DNA of 64,000 nucleotides from Asterella californica (GCA_036924285.1 JAYKYS010000011.1:5580001-5644000); one strand, 5' to 3'. Counted from the first letter of the stretch, positions 48,060 to 60,997 are shown. Notes: a model not told the origin generated them from the sequence alone. A program made the numbers and translations.

Positions 48060-48480
48060 CATCAACCTCTTTCCGTAGAGGATCCGAGATACTAATATCG
48101 ATCATACCTAAAGATAGAAAGAGAGAATCGTTCATCATCGAACAGAAATACGAACGTCACAACCCCAAAACTATACCAATTGTAAATGATTTCGACAAAC
48201 ACATAAACACATGAACAACTATATGTATAGAGGATGAGGACGAGAACTGATATCTCAAACCCATGCTGCTGACAAAAAGAACCGAAACATATGTTTTCTG
48301 GACACCGGCAAGAGCATAGAGCACTTACCTGCTAAACGTGGACTTGCCGCTGGAAGACCCCTCCGAGTCTCGTCTTCTCAAATATCTTCATAGTGTTGAA
48401 TAGTTTCCAAGAAAGCAAGAAAGTGATCGTTCTAGTCCATCTCCCGTGAAGCTACCGTCGAGAATGCAGATTGGGACAGA
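48060..48480 (+). repeat. ~420-bp direct repeat, copy 2
   Basis: Second copy of the repeat at 45405-45824, offset by about 2655 bases. It ends about 460 bases before the solo LTR. Confidence 0.6.
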
Positions 48481-48942
48481 TCATGTCGGAGGCCAGACTG
48501 GAGAATCTACCCCCAAACATTCCTTGCCACACCCTTGTGCAAGAAAAGCACAACGTACTATAGTGCATGAAATAGTCCAAGGACTCGATACGATCAGAAG
48601 CGAAGCAGAAAGAACAAGAACAAGCAGAGAGGTCTCGAAGACGAAAAAGACAAAAAAATTAAGCAACAATTCTGAATCATCTCACTCCACTCGCAACGCC
48701 AATCTCCATAAAGTATTTTTGTAGTCCCCTCCAAAAAAAAGAAAAGAATAAAAAGTGAGAAGCTCCGAATGTGACTGCAAAGTCTCAGGTTCGCATCACA
48801 AATCCCAATCAAGAATTTTCTCTCAGCCGCGTGGTCAAGAAGACCACAGAGAAGACAAAACGTCCTCATCCTTTTCCTTGACACATCCACTACAAACGAT
48901 TACTGTCGTCAGTTCCCGTCCAGTCCGCTTGGACATTTTCGA

Positions 48943-50691
48943 TATCGTGTCAGATTTTATGTGAAGGTTGTCTAGGAAAACGTGAGGTTCATGAATGTGG
49001 AGATGGAGTGTGTCGAATGAAGACAAAGAGAAACAACCACGAGAACAAGCGTCGCAAGGTATACCAACTCCTATTTTATATACACTTCCGATTCTTCTTC
49101 TATAAGAATGCAAACAAAGAAACAAACTTGAGCGGTCTGTAATCTGCACCAACTCCTCTAAAACGAGTCATTGAATCTCAACCCAGACCCAAAACTATCG
49201 AAGCATAGCTCAAAGCAAGAGAAACATCTATTTGCTAACAAAAAGAGCTGCACCAGCATCACACGATTCAAACCCAAATCCAAACAACGTCCATGTACAA
49301 GCCCTTAGCTAAAGCTAGCTACCACAAGCTGTACATAACCAACTAGATCTCTAACGAACTCAAAAGAGCAAAAACCTTAGCAAAGGAACCGAAAAAGACC
49401 TATATGAGAACTTTCTCTTTTCACCAAACGGTCTTCAGGTGTCGATAAGATTTTTTTCCTTGACTCTATTAGCACAAGAAACCCTCAGATCCGACTCACG
49501 ACAGCCGAGATATCTCTGATTTTCGATCGGAGATGATCGAACATTCAAAAACTCCTCCCTATGGCTTAAAATCGCGCACACGGTCCAAACGGATTGTCTG
49601 AACTGATATCCGTCATCTCTGGTAGATAGATATAGCTATCTTGAACCCAACGAGACTCCAAACAAGCCGTGTGGAGTTCTCTTCGCAAAACCACACAAGA
49701 ATTTGATCAAAGGATGCAAAAAACTGATGTAAATCGATTCTTTGCGGCTCAAATTTGCTTACCACAACCAAACCAACAATCCAATCCACATACCGTCTTT
49801 TCCTAGGCGTAGATGAACAAACGAAAAATTAGCTAAACCTTTCCATGTGAGTCAATTTCACCCAGAATTCTCTAACCGTCCAATGAAACTTCGTATCGTC
49901 TTCAATTTCTTGAAGAACTCGGCGTTTTGATCTCGATGGATCCAAAGATAGCAAGTTTTTCTCTCAGAACACACTCCTCGATGCCTCTTCACGAACTGTC
50001 TTAACCACCGCGTAACCTGCACAGATCTGAACCCAATCACACCTTGTGCGCATGCATTGGACTTCCCAATTCTCCAAATCATTCATTTGGAGAATTGGGA
50101 TCACAGAAACAAGCTATCCCCTTAAGCTACTCTCTTACGTCAGTCGCTGTACGTGAAAGTTTTCTCAGATAATGAGCAAGCAGACCCCTTGCGTCCTTAG
50201 TATAATGCCAGGAGTTGCAAATACCCAGTCAGCACCAGTAAGCTAGAGCGTAGCTTGACAACAAGCTCTACCCATTGATGAACATGTGCAAAAAGTACGT
50301 AAGCTAGGGCCTAGCTTGCCTTTCTCATCTTTCGAGTCTCGTAACTTCTCCACTATGCGTCCAATGAAGTTAGACAAAGTGCCCATGGAAAGCTGACAAT
50401 GAGCTCTACCATTGATGTTATAAAAGTGAAGATCAGAAGTTGTGCAAAAAGCTCGTAAGCTAGAACCTAGCTTGCTTTTATCATCTTTCGAATCTCGTAA
50501 CTTCTCCACTAGGCGTCCAAATGAAATAGATAAAGTGCCCATGGAAAGCTGAGAATGAGCTCTACCCATTGATGCAATGAAAGTGAAGATCCGAAGTTGT
50601 GCAAAAAGTCTCATTTTTAGTCTCATAAGTGTATTTGGAGCGATAATGATAACTATAGATTTTCAAGTAAGAGTCGGTCCACGACACGACA
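48943..50691 (-). repeat. Solo LTR of the Gypsy family
   Basis: About 1749 bp, collinear with the other three LTRs but more diverged and shorter. Termini are TATCGTGTCAG and GGTCCACGACACGACA. U3 subrepeats lie at about 50260-50600, with fewer clear units. No polypurine tract, primer site or element protein adjoins it. The flanking 5-mers TTCGA and CCGGC do not form a target duplication. It contains a 15-bp hairpin at 50065-50099. Probably the product of LTR-LTR recombination. Confidence 0.75.
50065..50099. repeat. 15-bp perfect inverted repeat inside the solo LTR
   Basis: Arms CCCAATTCTCCAAAT and exact reverse complement, loop CATTC. The matching parts of the other LTRs read differently and do not form this hairpin. 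Confidence 0.8.
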
Positions 50692-50919
50692 CCGGCTCCT
50701 CGCCGAAAACCCCAAGTTGCATGCATATTAGGAGAATATGCAAACACATAGTTTATGCACTAACCTGGATTTTTTGGAAAGGTTATTGCATAAATTAACA
50801 TACAAGTTATAATTACTCACTTAAGATCGTGGCTTTATATAACTTAAGAGAGAACTAGTCATCCTGTACTTACAGGTTATTGACGAGAGCAGCCAGGTAT
50901 AAGTTTCCCACGAGAGTAG

Positions 50920-51117
50920 CCAAGTGCACCAAGTGTTACACATTTATAGTTTTTAACTTTAGTGTACTAAATTTAACAGTTTAATTTTAATGCAGTAAAT
51001 TCAGTAAGGTCATGTTTTCCAAGTGTACCAAGTGTTACACATTTATAGTTTTTAACTTAAGTGTACTAAATTTAATAGTTTAACTTTAGTGCAATAAATT
51101 CAGTAACTTCATCTTCT
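50920..51117. repeat. 99-bp tandem duplication
   Basis: Two units (50920-51018 and 51019-51117) beginning CCAAGTG(C/T)ACCAAGTGTTAC differ at only a few sites. AT-rich and non-coding. Confidence 0.9.
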
Positions 51118-51370
51118 GCCGTACTTTTCCTAGCAAAGGTCTCAAAAAATAAACTCAGTTTATATAAGCACTACGCAAAACACATATATAAGAAACAAGT
51201 TCTAAATGCAACATCCACCAATCGCTTGTAAAAAATATTTTTTCGCTTTCGCCGCTTGTCCTTTGCCTTATCTGGGACAAAAGTTCATTTGAGATGCATC
51301 TTTAGTATGTTTTCTTTTCTCCTTCTTAAGATGCCACCTTAAAGAATTAAGAGGAAATCTTCCAAAATAG

Positions 51371-51486
51371 CGTTTAAATATTAGGGTTTAATTAATTAAT
51401 CTATAGAGTTTAACTGTTTATCGTTTATCCCTGCCCGTTTAAATATTAGGGTTTAATTAATCTATAGAGTTAACTGTTAAATCGTG
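51371..51486. repeat. ~65-bp tandem duplication
   Basis: Units starting at 51371 and 51436 with CGTTTAAATATTAGGGTTTA; the second is shorter by loss of one ATTA and a few other bases. Confidence 0.8.
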
Positions 51487-51576
51487 TTCCGTGCTCGAAT
51501 TGGTATTTAACTGACTGAACCAATAACAGTAGTTTGGGGTCTACTGTTGAAAATTTGTTGAAAAGTGTAAGCGGGG

Positions 51577-51581
51577 AAAAA
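51577..51581 (-). terminator. RNA polymerase III terminator of tRNA-Leu
   Basis: TTTTT on - begins 12 bases after the tRNA 3' end, the normal Pol III stop signal. Confidence 0.7.
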
Positions 51582-51592
51582 CAAATTTTGGT

Positions 51593-51673
51593 TGTCAACA
51601 GTGGGATTCGAACCCACGCCCTTTCGGACCAGTACCTGAAACTGGCGCCTTAGACCAACTCGGCCATATTGAC
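51593..51673 (-). tRNA. tRNA-Leu (CAG anticodon)
   Basis: An 81-base type II tRNA on -. The acceptor stem GTCAATA pairs with TGTTGAC (one G-U), with discriminator A. The D arm is GCCGAGTTGGTCTAAGGC. The anticodon stem CCAGT/ACTGG holds loop TTCAGGT, so the anticodon is CAG, reading CUG leucine codons. A variable arm (TCCGAAAGGGC) follows. The T arm TGGGTTCGAATCCCA has a perfect B box GGTTCGAATCC. No intron and no encoded CCA, as expected for a nuclear gene. A T5 terminator follows. It appears intact and functional, isolated among non-coding DNA. Confidence 0.95.
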
Positions 51674-54600
51674 TTGTGATAAATTGGCTAGCTCAAGACT
51701 ATAAGTTCTGCAGAAACATGTTCTAACGAAAACAAGGTGGTACAGCAGAGAAAGTAAAGCTGATAATAGTGAGAGACCTTGGAGAAATACCACTGAAGTC
51801 AAAGCAGAAACGTCAAATTCATTTTCGCCCATGCAATGAAATTGGGGTTCTATCCATTTGAGAAAGGAAAAACAATGCCAGAGATTAGAATCAATACTGA
51901 AGATGTATGTAAAGTAGAAATCGACAACATATTTCCAACTCTTTGTCTTCTTGCAAAATCGACCGTTAGTTACGCACAGGGAAAGAAGCTATCTTTTGTC
52001 GTATCAACGGTTATAAAGACTCCTTTGTCTCTCTTTCGTCTTTCTCACTTTTTGGAAAGAGGAGGCCCGAATTTTCTGGACATTCGGCTCTTTTCTTTTG
52101 ACTTTTTCAGATCTAATTCTTTGTTCTGTATTTCAACAAAGTGCTACGCTTACAATATCATTAGGAAAGACTACACGTTTGTTCGAGAATCTTAATTATT
52201 ATATAAGAATAAAATAATCTAGTGTTTGTAAAAGACGAAGAGAAATTCTCACCTTTGTTTCTCCACTTTTCTCTTGATTTCGATTCTGTGGAATCAACGG
52301 TTAGCTATGCAAATGCATAGCAACAGTGACTTCGGAAGATACTACGGCATTCCGTTCTTGTTGTCAAGTAAAATATATATACATCCAAAGGGACTCTTGA
52401 CTGTTCATGAGTAACGAGAAAAATGCGCAGATATTTACTTGACCTACCCCTAAAACATTTGTTGGATTTGACTTCCTCTTTCTTATCTTGCATTACTCGA
52501 CACCACTTTTTAGGGCAATTGCAAGTTCCACAGGTCAAAATGTCACTTAATATGAGAAGTGCATGTCAAGAACTAATATATCTATACAAAAAATATTGAA
52601 CATATTAAACTAAACCCTAATATTTTTCATAACATAATATCAGTCTATGCGATCTCTTTCTTTGTTTGTGAAAACTTCCCATGATGGTTAACCTGCTGAA
52701 TCTGTTATTGCCAGTCAAGGGTGGATCAAGTATACAAAGTTAAGAGAGTGAGGTCAAGTCCGAAAAACGTATTAAGGATAGAGTCAAATAAATCTCTGAA
52801 AATGCGTGGTAGGTTTCGAACCGATTCAATGATTCAGTTTAACTGGTTCTGTTCCAAAACGTACAGTTCTAAATAATGCGGTTTGGTCACGGTTTGGTTC
52901 TAGAAGTTAGAGAACAGTTTGAGTTCAAAAGATTCCATCTCAGTTCGAGTCGATTCCACCTTGATCGGACCAGTTCGGGTCGAGTATTAAGGGGTTTCAA
53001 AGTTAAAAATCTTTCTGATAGATTCTATACCCTTGAGAGGGAATTACGACTTCACCCAGACATTGGCAGGTGCTTCGTGTGAGCACCTCTGGAGTAACTC
53101 TGCAAGAAAATGCTCAATGGCGTTTTCTTAGTGACTATTCACTCGTTTTGCATGTCTTTTTTTTCAGTGGAATATCTATTGTGTTGAGTAATTATCCTGA
53201 GTGTTAGAACTCAAAAAAATTTGTTGAAGAAATTGTGGTGTCGAGTCACAAGATTGACCTAAACTAAGTCGCGCTTCCAGACAAAATTAACTACTGCGAT
53301 ATTACAGTTCTTTCTCTCTTTGCCGTTGAAGAATATTTATCCTGTAACTTTAACACCCCCTATTACATATCTCTTGCAAACACATATTGAAGAACGTGCA
53401 TATTCACTTGGTCCACTTTTCATTAAACTCATAGTAAATTAACATATAAATAGTTTTAGGTTTTCTGACTTGTATCTTTAGCAGCGCCATAGTCTACTTA
53501 TGCTTCAGTGTTCCAGACTTAAAATAACAGTTAATATTTATGAAATATTTTAGTTATTTTTATCTTTTTAATATATAATTTTTGTTTCACATTTATATAT
53601 TTCCTCAATAACACTCAGGGAGCAAAAGTTCCTAGAAGTTCATCATGTATATACATTTCATATTATTCTTTGTGAAGAGAGCTCTCACCTTTTCGTAACA
53701 TAGTCATGCAGTGACATTAGGGAGTTTAAGTATAAGGAGGTGGCAATCCTAATTAGCAGGATAGGCTTTCGGCTAGTTTTGAGAGTGGTTATGTTTTGAT
53801 ATTAATCTAACTATTATTTGTGTTCCATCTTTTCTCACATAGATAAAGCCGCTTGGACAATAGTGTTTTATGTAAAATCTAGAGTTTTGATTAATCCCGA
53901 GGTATTAACTAATCTTCATATATTTAAGATAAATCATTTATTACATAGATCTATTACATAGATTTATAGTTGCAATGACAGTAATACATTTCAAACCGTC
54001 ATTAGCCACTCAGCAAAGTGGAGTTCATCCAGAGTTACCGCTTGGAAAAGCGGATACTGCAAAATAAAGCTAACGAATCATTTTAGTTTGAGACCCTTAT
54101 TAGAGGTGTAAACGTTGAAACTTTTCCAAATGATTCTGGACCCGTGTGAAAGAAAGAGTTACAATTTCGGTTTGACCTTTGCGTGTGTTTTCTTATTGAG
54201 TCTTCAATCGTTTCTCCCGTTTATTTCTGTGTAGAAATCTACTCTATCAGAGTAATGATTTCAGATGATAGAGGTGTAAAAATGAATGTGATTCCAGAAG
54301 GACGATCCAGAATGAACAGCGGTTCAGAAAATTAGCCGTTGGAAAGTTCAGGTCCTTTGCCTTTGACCTGTCGGGGAATATTTCCCTTTAACATTGAAAC
54401 TCCCTATTCTAGTTTTACTGTAATGTGTGGACAAGACACTTTCTCGTCCATCCATCTATCGAGGATTCGAGGGGAAATTGTGGGTCCCTAAACCCTAGGC
54501 TCCTTTCCCAGTCCGACTTCTGAGGGGAGGTGCTGTGCTAATGGACTTTTGGGTGGAAGAGATACGTAGCGGTCAGTGAACAGACAGAGGTAGAGCTTGT

Positions 54601-56683
54601 TCAGCGGTGTAGTACTTGAACAGATTGAAAGGTCTGTCTGTCTGCGCAGGGTCGAGTTAATTGGGGAAAAATGCAGCCGAGGAACGATAACGTTGATCGT
54701 TGGATGACTCGAATTATAGAGGTGTTAGCACTTTTATCTGCTTGGTACGTTATATCTAAGAGCAGATTTTGGTTGAGACTCCGCGAAGGTGGGAACCCAT
54801 TCACTGATCCTTACCAGTATCCACCTGTTGAATAGGCCAGGAGTAAATCCCGCCGTTAGAGACATCTGATAAACTTGTGCAGAGCGACTTCAGTCGGGCG
54901 AATGTGTGCTTGATAGCGGAAAACGAGATGTTCAAAACTGAAAGGCCCGCTCGGAAAATCATCTGCGGAAGAATCAGCACGGTACACTCTGTGTCTATAG
55001 GAAAGATTATTTTTGCAGCTGACTCAAGTGGCGAACGAGGGAATTGGCGCCAAAGTTCCATTCTCAATCTCAACGGAGTTGCTACCGGTGAACAGGACTT
55101 TCTCTACGGTTTACCCTCCAGAGATTGCTAACTGCGAGAACTGATACGTACTCTGTGCTGTGAGTCTTCAGTTCAAAGTTTACTTCGAGGACTGTAAGAG
55201 TGAAAATCTGTTTATTTTCGTTCGGCACTGCTTGTTGTTTGGTGACACTTTGCCTGCCTTTTACTTGTAATCTTGATGGTCCTGAACTGAAAACCCTTCA
55301 ATTGAACATCAAGAAACGTATTTGTACAAGCCTTTACATTTTCAAGATTTATCGGTGCTGTTTTTCTGCTGACCCCTTTCGTTTTGTCATGTGAGCATCA
55401 TCGGGAATTTGGATTCTCCTGGAACAAACTCTGCATCAAACGTAAACACTTTAAAATTTATTCTTTTGATTTCTTCCCCGTCTCGTACGATGAGTTTTAC
55501 TCTCCTTTCATGGAGTTTCCGAGGAGTGTTGCTATAGAGGTTAGGAATACAATAGGGGTTTTTGGTTGGATTTGATGACTACAGTTAGTGTAACAGAGAG
55601 TTACTATATGGTTCAGATCAAATGTCGTAACCGGAATGAGAGTTCCAGTCGTGATGATGTAAAACAACAACTGGCGAGATTCAAATGCTTTCTTCATTTG
55701 GAGTCGTACATTCTTAGTTAAGATCGAGGTGTCCTCCGAACTGGATCAAGTTTGGAGAACAACTCGATCCAGTTTGATAGAAAAATATCAGCCGTCTCGG
55801 ATGAGCAAGACACTGAAGAACTTACCTGTGTAATGCATGTTTTAGTGTTGCAGACGTGTGTACTGCGAAATGAGTAATATGGTGCCAAAAATAATTCCCT
55901 TAGCTTGTTTGTTTGATCCTAGATCTGTTTATGAAAACATGAGAATACCTAAGGGATAAGCACGGCAACGATGTGTGTGAACCTGATGCGACAGTGACAG
56001 ATCCTGACTGGCAGAAAGCAGGATAAACAGTTCATAATATCGCTTTTTCCGAAGGACAGCGGTGTTTTGTGTTGTGTACTGTCCTAGTGATCGGGAACTT
56101 TAGCTACACGTGAAAATCTTAAGCGAACCAACCGACACAAATCGGGAAAACATGTAAGTTGTGTGCGGGCAATCTGGTAAACAACGCCGATTATGCCCAC
56201 TCAACTATTCTGAGGCAGTTCTTACCTTGTTCCGGGGCTACCTCAGTATAAATTTTAGCGCAGTTAGCGAATCGTAGCTGTTGAAACTGTAAGCTTTCAT
56301 TCAGTGAAGAACTTTAGTTCCCTGGAAGAGACGAGCTTGGCCCGAGGCTTTTTTGAAACAGCGGATTCTCTGTACTAGATGTCCTTTCATGCTTCTTGTT
56401 CATTGACATTGTACTGGAATGGGGACTCGAAGCGGAAGACCAGGAGAGTTCTTTGTCATGAGTCTAAAGACAGTGTGATTGCACAACCAGTTTGTTGGAA
56501 ATCTCTACAACAAGTTCCGTTTTCTGGAGAATGAGCTACGGAATTAAAATATAGTGCGTAGCACGCTGCCCGACTGAGATCGTAAGGCATATACAAGACC
56601 CTGCCCACTTCAGGCTTTAAAACTTGGGGAGGAACTCGGTTACCGACACATATTCATGCTGGCACTGAGCATGCGCTGTGAAG
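51674..56683. other. No recognisable gene
   Basis: About 5 kb. Up to 54 kb the DNA is AT-rich with no credible frame. From 54.2 kb it is less AT-rich and has overlapping open frames on both strands near 54.8-55.1 kb, none with known motifs. Untranslated or non-coding transcripts are possible. Confidence 0.35.
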
Positions 56684-56692
56684 CTAAGGTTT

Positions 56693-56805
56693 TCTGGGGC
56701 TTCCTGCAGCCGTGCGGTGCTGCCCTTTCCCACAGCCTGAGCCCCCGGCCGGGGGACTCGATCCCACCCCGCCCCGGCTACGGGCAGATGGGGCTGCCAA
56801 CAAGC
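56693..56805 (-). repeat. SINE-like repeat, shortened copy
   Basis: On - this copy aligns with the SINE at 58234-58415. It has a B box GGATCGAGTCC (56754-56764 on +), the GGGGCTGCC/GGCAGCACC region and the GGAAGCCCCAG 3' part. It lacks the long A-rich tail and the first bases of the A-box region. CGCTGTGAA flanks it on both sides (56684-56692 and 56806-56814), a probable target duplication. Confidence 0.6.
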
Positions 56806-56814
56806 CGCTGTGAA

Positions 56815-58220
56815 TCAAGGCTGGTGCACTGGAATGTGCTCTCTGCCTGGTGGCCGTCGTCTGCCTGCGGTTGATACTGTGTGTCGAACTAGTTGCTCCT
56901 GTTGCAGTGGTTGGATTACACCTGGTGATCAAATGATTATGAGCTCCTTTTGCAGTCCGGTTTAATGCCAAGGCTGCCGTGAAGGAGTACTTGGCAAATC
57001 ACCTTTGCCATGCGTTGTTGATCGGAACGCTTTCGTCAGTTCTTTCTGTGTCGAAGACACTGTGGTCCACGTTTCTTGCTGCTTGAGGTTCACTTTCGCC
57101 ACAGCTTTTCATGGAGACGGCTATAGTTTCGAAAACTGGGCACCTTCCGCCCTTTTCTGAAGAGAACCTACTGATTGATGGAGCCAACGCACACACGATG
57201 ATCACGCCCAAGACTAGTGAGAGCTCTCATAGGAGAGAACAACCGAAACCATATTTCTTGAGTGGCTGTGTATTGGACAGGCAAGCAGGTAGACTCAAGC
57301 TCTCAAACTGGCCACTGTGGGGCCAGCAGGAACAACGGAAAGCTTTGGGGCAAAGGCGAAGGTGCAGGACTTGAGCCTGAAGAGAAAAACTACGCACTGT
57401 GGGTACCCTACAAGAAACAGCGTGAAAGCGCTCGAGGAAGGCATTATGACATCGTCTTCTCGAAGCATTACAACCAGATCACGCTGAACGATATGGTTGG
57501 TTGGCAGTGAACGAACGAATCATCAAAATTAGTTCATTGTTTGATTCGATATTCTTCCTTCTTACAGCAGTCTTCTTTAACTTCCAGTTGTCAAATCTAA
57601 TCAAATAAAATCAGATACCGTATTCTTATTTAAACCACAGGTGGGGGTAGATTACTGGTGGGATATCCCGTCACAGTCAGTTTTACACAGTGATTAAGAA
57701 AATTCAGTCTAGAAAACAGGAAAGTGAGTTTGCTTGAAAAGCTTTCTACGCACTTAGAGTTCTCTCCAGTGATGGGCTTGCGGCCTTAAGCAAAGATGCT
57801 GCGTATAATGTTGAGTTATAATTCTTTGAAGCTAATAGGATCTCGGCGGGCTATCCCACCTGAACTGCGCTAAGCTTGTTTACGCTCAATTTTTGTTTTC
57901 TGTCTTTGATCTATATATCAAAATGAGCGTAGTCTTCTGTCCTTCAAAATGAGCCGCAAATCTCTGTGATCCGACATCGGACGGTTACAGAGCATTCATT
58001 CAAAGATCGGACCATCTACAGTCTCAGAAAAAGAATATTCGAAAATTAAAAATTTGAATAGTTCTTATACCGATTTTTTATTTCGTAGAGAGAAAAAATT
58101 TTAGAAGAGAAGAACATGGTCCCCTTCCTGGCCGCGCCGCGAGTCAACTATAGCCACCATATTTTCAAAATCGTTACATTTCCGACTTGACAGCCGGTCG
58201 ATCCAAATCTCCTGTCAGTT
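56815..58220. other. No recognisable gene
   Basis: Moderately GC-rich to 57.5 kb with overlapping + frames (57111-57510) of no known family, then AT-rich DNA. Nothing further can be assigned. Confidence 0.35.
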
Positions 58221-58233
58221 GACAAGCTGACAG

Positions 58234-58415
58234 ACAACAAGCAGTAGCTTGTTGGCTACCCCATCCGTCTGTAGCCCGGGCGCCGTGGGGTCGAGTCCTC
58301 CTGGCGGGGGGACTCATGCTGTGCAAGGGCAGCAGCACACGGCTGCAGAAAGCCCCACAGCGAAAAGAGGCTTAAAAACAAAACCAAACAAAAAAAAAAT
58401 AAAATAAAAAAAGCT
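58234..58415 (+). mobile_element. tRNA-derived SINE with A-rich tail and 13-bp target duplication
   Basis: A 182-bp unit lies between exact direct repeats GACAAGCTGACAG (58221-58233 and 58416-58428). The 5' part has an A-box-like TAGCTTGTTGG (58245-58255) and a B-box-like GGGTCGAGTCC (58288-58298), 33 bases apart. These form an internal Pol III promoter as in tRNA-derived SINEs. A GC-rich body follows, then an A-rich tail of about 40 bases interrupted by C and T. The related copy at 56693-56805 proves it is a dispersed repeat. SINEs are copied by LINE enzymes in trans and encode no protein. I do not recognise the family. Confidence 0.75.
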
Positions 58416-58428
58416 GACAAGCTGACAG

Positions 58429-58968
58429 GAGGTTTAGATCCTCTCCCCTCCCGCACAGCCAGAAGGGGAAGGAGGGAGGAGGGGTAAAGCCTCCTTTCTC
58501 TTTTTTCCCTTGATCACTTTTTGTATCCACTTGCTCAATTTTCTCAGTCTCTTTTTTTCCTCTTGGTATTCTCCGACTTAGTTTTATTGCATGTTAGACA
58601 GTTTGGATTTGGACTACCTTATTAGATTTTGCTTATATAGACTTGTTTTGTTTTGTTATTTATTTGATTTTTCTTGTTCTTTTTAAAAGTTATCGAGATT
58701 TATGTTTTATTTTTATTTTGTCTCTCATTTCGTTTAGTAACATATAGAGTTTGGTTACCATTGCTGATTTTGGACGGACCTCCGGACGGATAGGCATGTC
58801 GACAGTTTTAGAACATATTTGTTATATCCATGCCACCTAGAGTATATTCTAGACATCTTGGAGACCGAAATGCACTAGAGGATGTCCGGAGGTTCCGACG
58901 GGTATGGTGAGAGTCCCGGAGAGTTTGCTCCCACGGTATGTCCAATTGATGAGGCTTTTGGGACCCGG
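58429..58968. other. Spacer, no gene seen
   Basis: T-rich DNA followed by about 230 bases that abut the LTR at 58969. No frame recognised. Confidence 0.4.
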
Positions 58969-60997
58969 TGTCGTGTCGGATATTGCATGAAGGATGTCTA
59001 GGAAAACGCGAGGTTCCTGGCTGTGGAGATGTTGTGTGCTCAAACAGAGACAAGACAGAGAAAAACAACCACGACAACGAACGCTGCTATATATACCAAC
59101 TCCAAATGTATGTACACTGCCGGTTCTTTCTCCTAAGAGCACAGAATTGAAAAATAGACCAGAGCGGTATGTAACCTGCTTCAAAGCACCTAAAAACAAC
59201 CTATGATTCTCAACCCTGACCCAAAAACACCGAATCGTAACTCAAAACAAGAAAAACTTCTCTTTGCTAACAAGCAGAGCCACAACGTATCACACGATCC
59301 AAACCCAAGTCCAAACCACATCCATGTACAAGTTCTTAGCTAAAGCTAGCTAAAGCTAGCTATCACAAGCTGTATATAGCCAACCAGAACTCTAACGAAC
59401 TCAAAAGAGCAAAACCCGTAGCGAAGAAACTGAAAAAGGTCTATTTGTGAACTTCCTCCTTTCGCCGAAAGGACTTCAGATGTCGATAGGGTCTCCTCCG
59501 CTGACTCCGTTAACCCAAGAAATCTTCAGATCCGACTCCCAACAGCTGAGATATCGCTGATTTTTGATCGCAGGTGACCGAACCTTCAAAAACTTCTCCC
59601 AGTGGCTTAAAACCGCACACACCGCACAAACGGATCGTCTAAACTGATATCTGTCTTCCTTGGCAGATAGATCTAGCTATGATGAACCCAACGAGACTCC
59701 AAACAAGTCGTTTGAAGTTCCCCTTGCAAAACCACGCAAGAAATTTGATCGCATGTTGCAAAAAACTGACGTAAATGGACTCCCTACGGCTCAAACTCGC
59801 TCACCTCACCCAAACCAACAATCCAATCCACGTATTGTCTTCTCCTATGCGTAGATGAAGACTCCCTGGTCGCATAGGCACCAAGAACGAAGAGCTTGGC
59901 ACACCGATCGCGAAGAACAACCCAATTTTAAGTCGCAGACGATGAAAAATCTGACGTAAGCGCTTCCCTACGAATCAATTTCACTCAGAACTCCTAAACC
60001 GTCCGATGAAACTTTGTATCGTCTTCAATTTCCTGTAGAACTCGTTGTTCTGATCCTGATGGATCCAAGGACAGCAAGTTTGGACTCCGGAAAGGCCGAA
60101 CGGTCCAACTCTCTTTCACAGATAACTGAAAATCTCAAATATGCTTCCTGCGTCTCAATTTCTCTCAGTACGCACTCCCAGATCCGTCTCTTCCCAAACC
60201 GTTTGAACCAGTGCATAGCCTGCACAAATCTGAACCCAACGACGCCTTGCGCGCTTGCATTGGACTCCTAAATCTCTCGAACCATCCGTTGACAGGTCGC
60301 AGATGCAAGCTAACCCCTAAGCTGCCCCCTTGTAACAGTCTCTGTACGTACTAAGTTCTCTCAGAATAATGAGGAAGCAGACCCCTTGCGTCATTAATAT
60401 AACGACTGGGCTGCAAATACCCAGTCAGCAAGTAAACTAGGGCTTAGTTTGATTTTGCCTTCTTTCGAGTTGCATAACTTCTTCACTAGATGTCCAAACG
60501 AAGTAAACAAGATGCCCATGAAAAGTTGACAACGAGCTCTACCCATCTATGCGATAAAAGTCAAGATCCGAAGTTGTGCCAAAAGCCCGTAAGCTGGGGC
60601 CTAGCTTGTTTTCTCCATCTTTCGAGTCCTGTAACTTCTCCACTTGGCGTCCAAACGAAGTAGACAAAGTGTCTATGGAATGCTGACAAAGAGCTCTATC
60701 CACTGATCCGATAAAAGCGAAGATCCGAAATGGTGCCAAAAACCCGTAAGCTGAGACCTAGCTTATTTGCTCCATCTTTCGAGTCATGTAACTTCTCCAC
60801 TAGGCGTCCAAACGAAGTAGACAAAGTGTCTATGGAAAACTGACAAGGAGCTCTACCCATCTATGCGATGAAAATGGAGATCTGAAATTGTGCGAAAAAC
60901 TCATAAGCTGGGGCCTAGCTTGTCTTCTCATGAGTGTCTTTGGAGCGACAAGCATCGAAATTTGAATTTCAGATAGGAGCCGGTCCACGACACGACA
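58969..60997 (-). repeat. 3' LTR of the pol-bearing Gypsy element
   Basis: About 2029 bp, termini TGTCGTGTCGG and GGTCCACGACACGACA, the most canonical ends of the four copies. Three ~157-bp U3 subrepeats occupy about 60450-60925. The outer flank is CCCGG; the partner flank is not in the window. Confidence 0.85.

Noticed and set aside
51381..51390. TTAGGGTTTA resembling plant telomere repeats
   Set aside because: It occurs once per unit of a 65-bp tandem duplication and is not a TTTAGGG tandem array.
57111..57510. Two overlapping + frames of 82-87 codons
   Set aside because: No homology recognised, and neither has splice links or a promoter that I could support.
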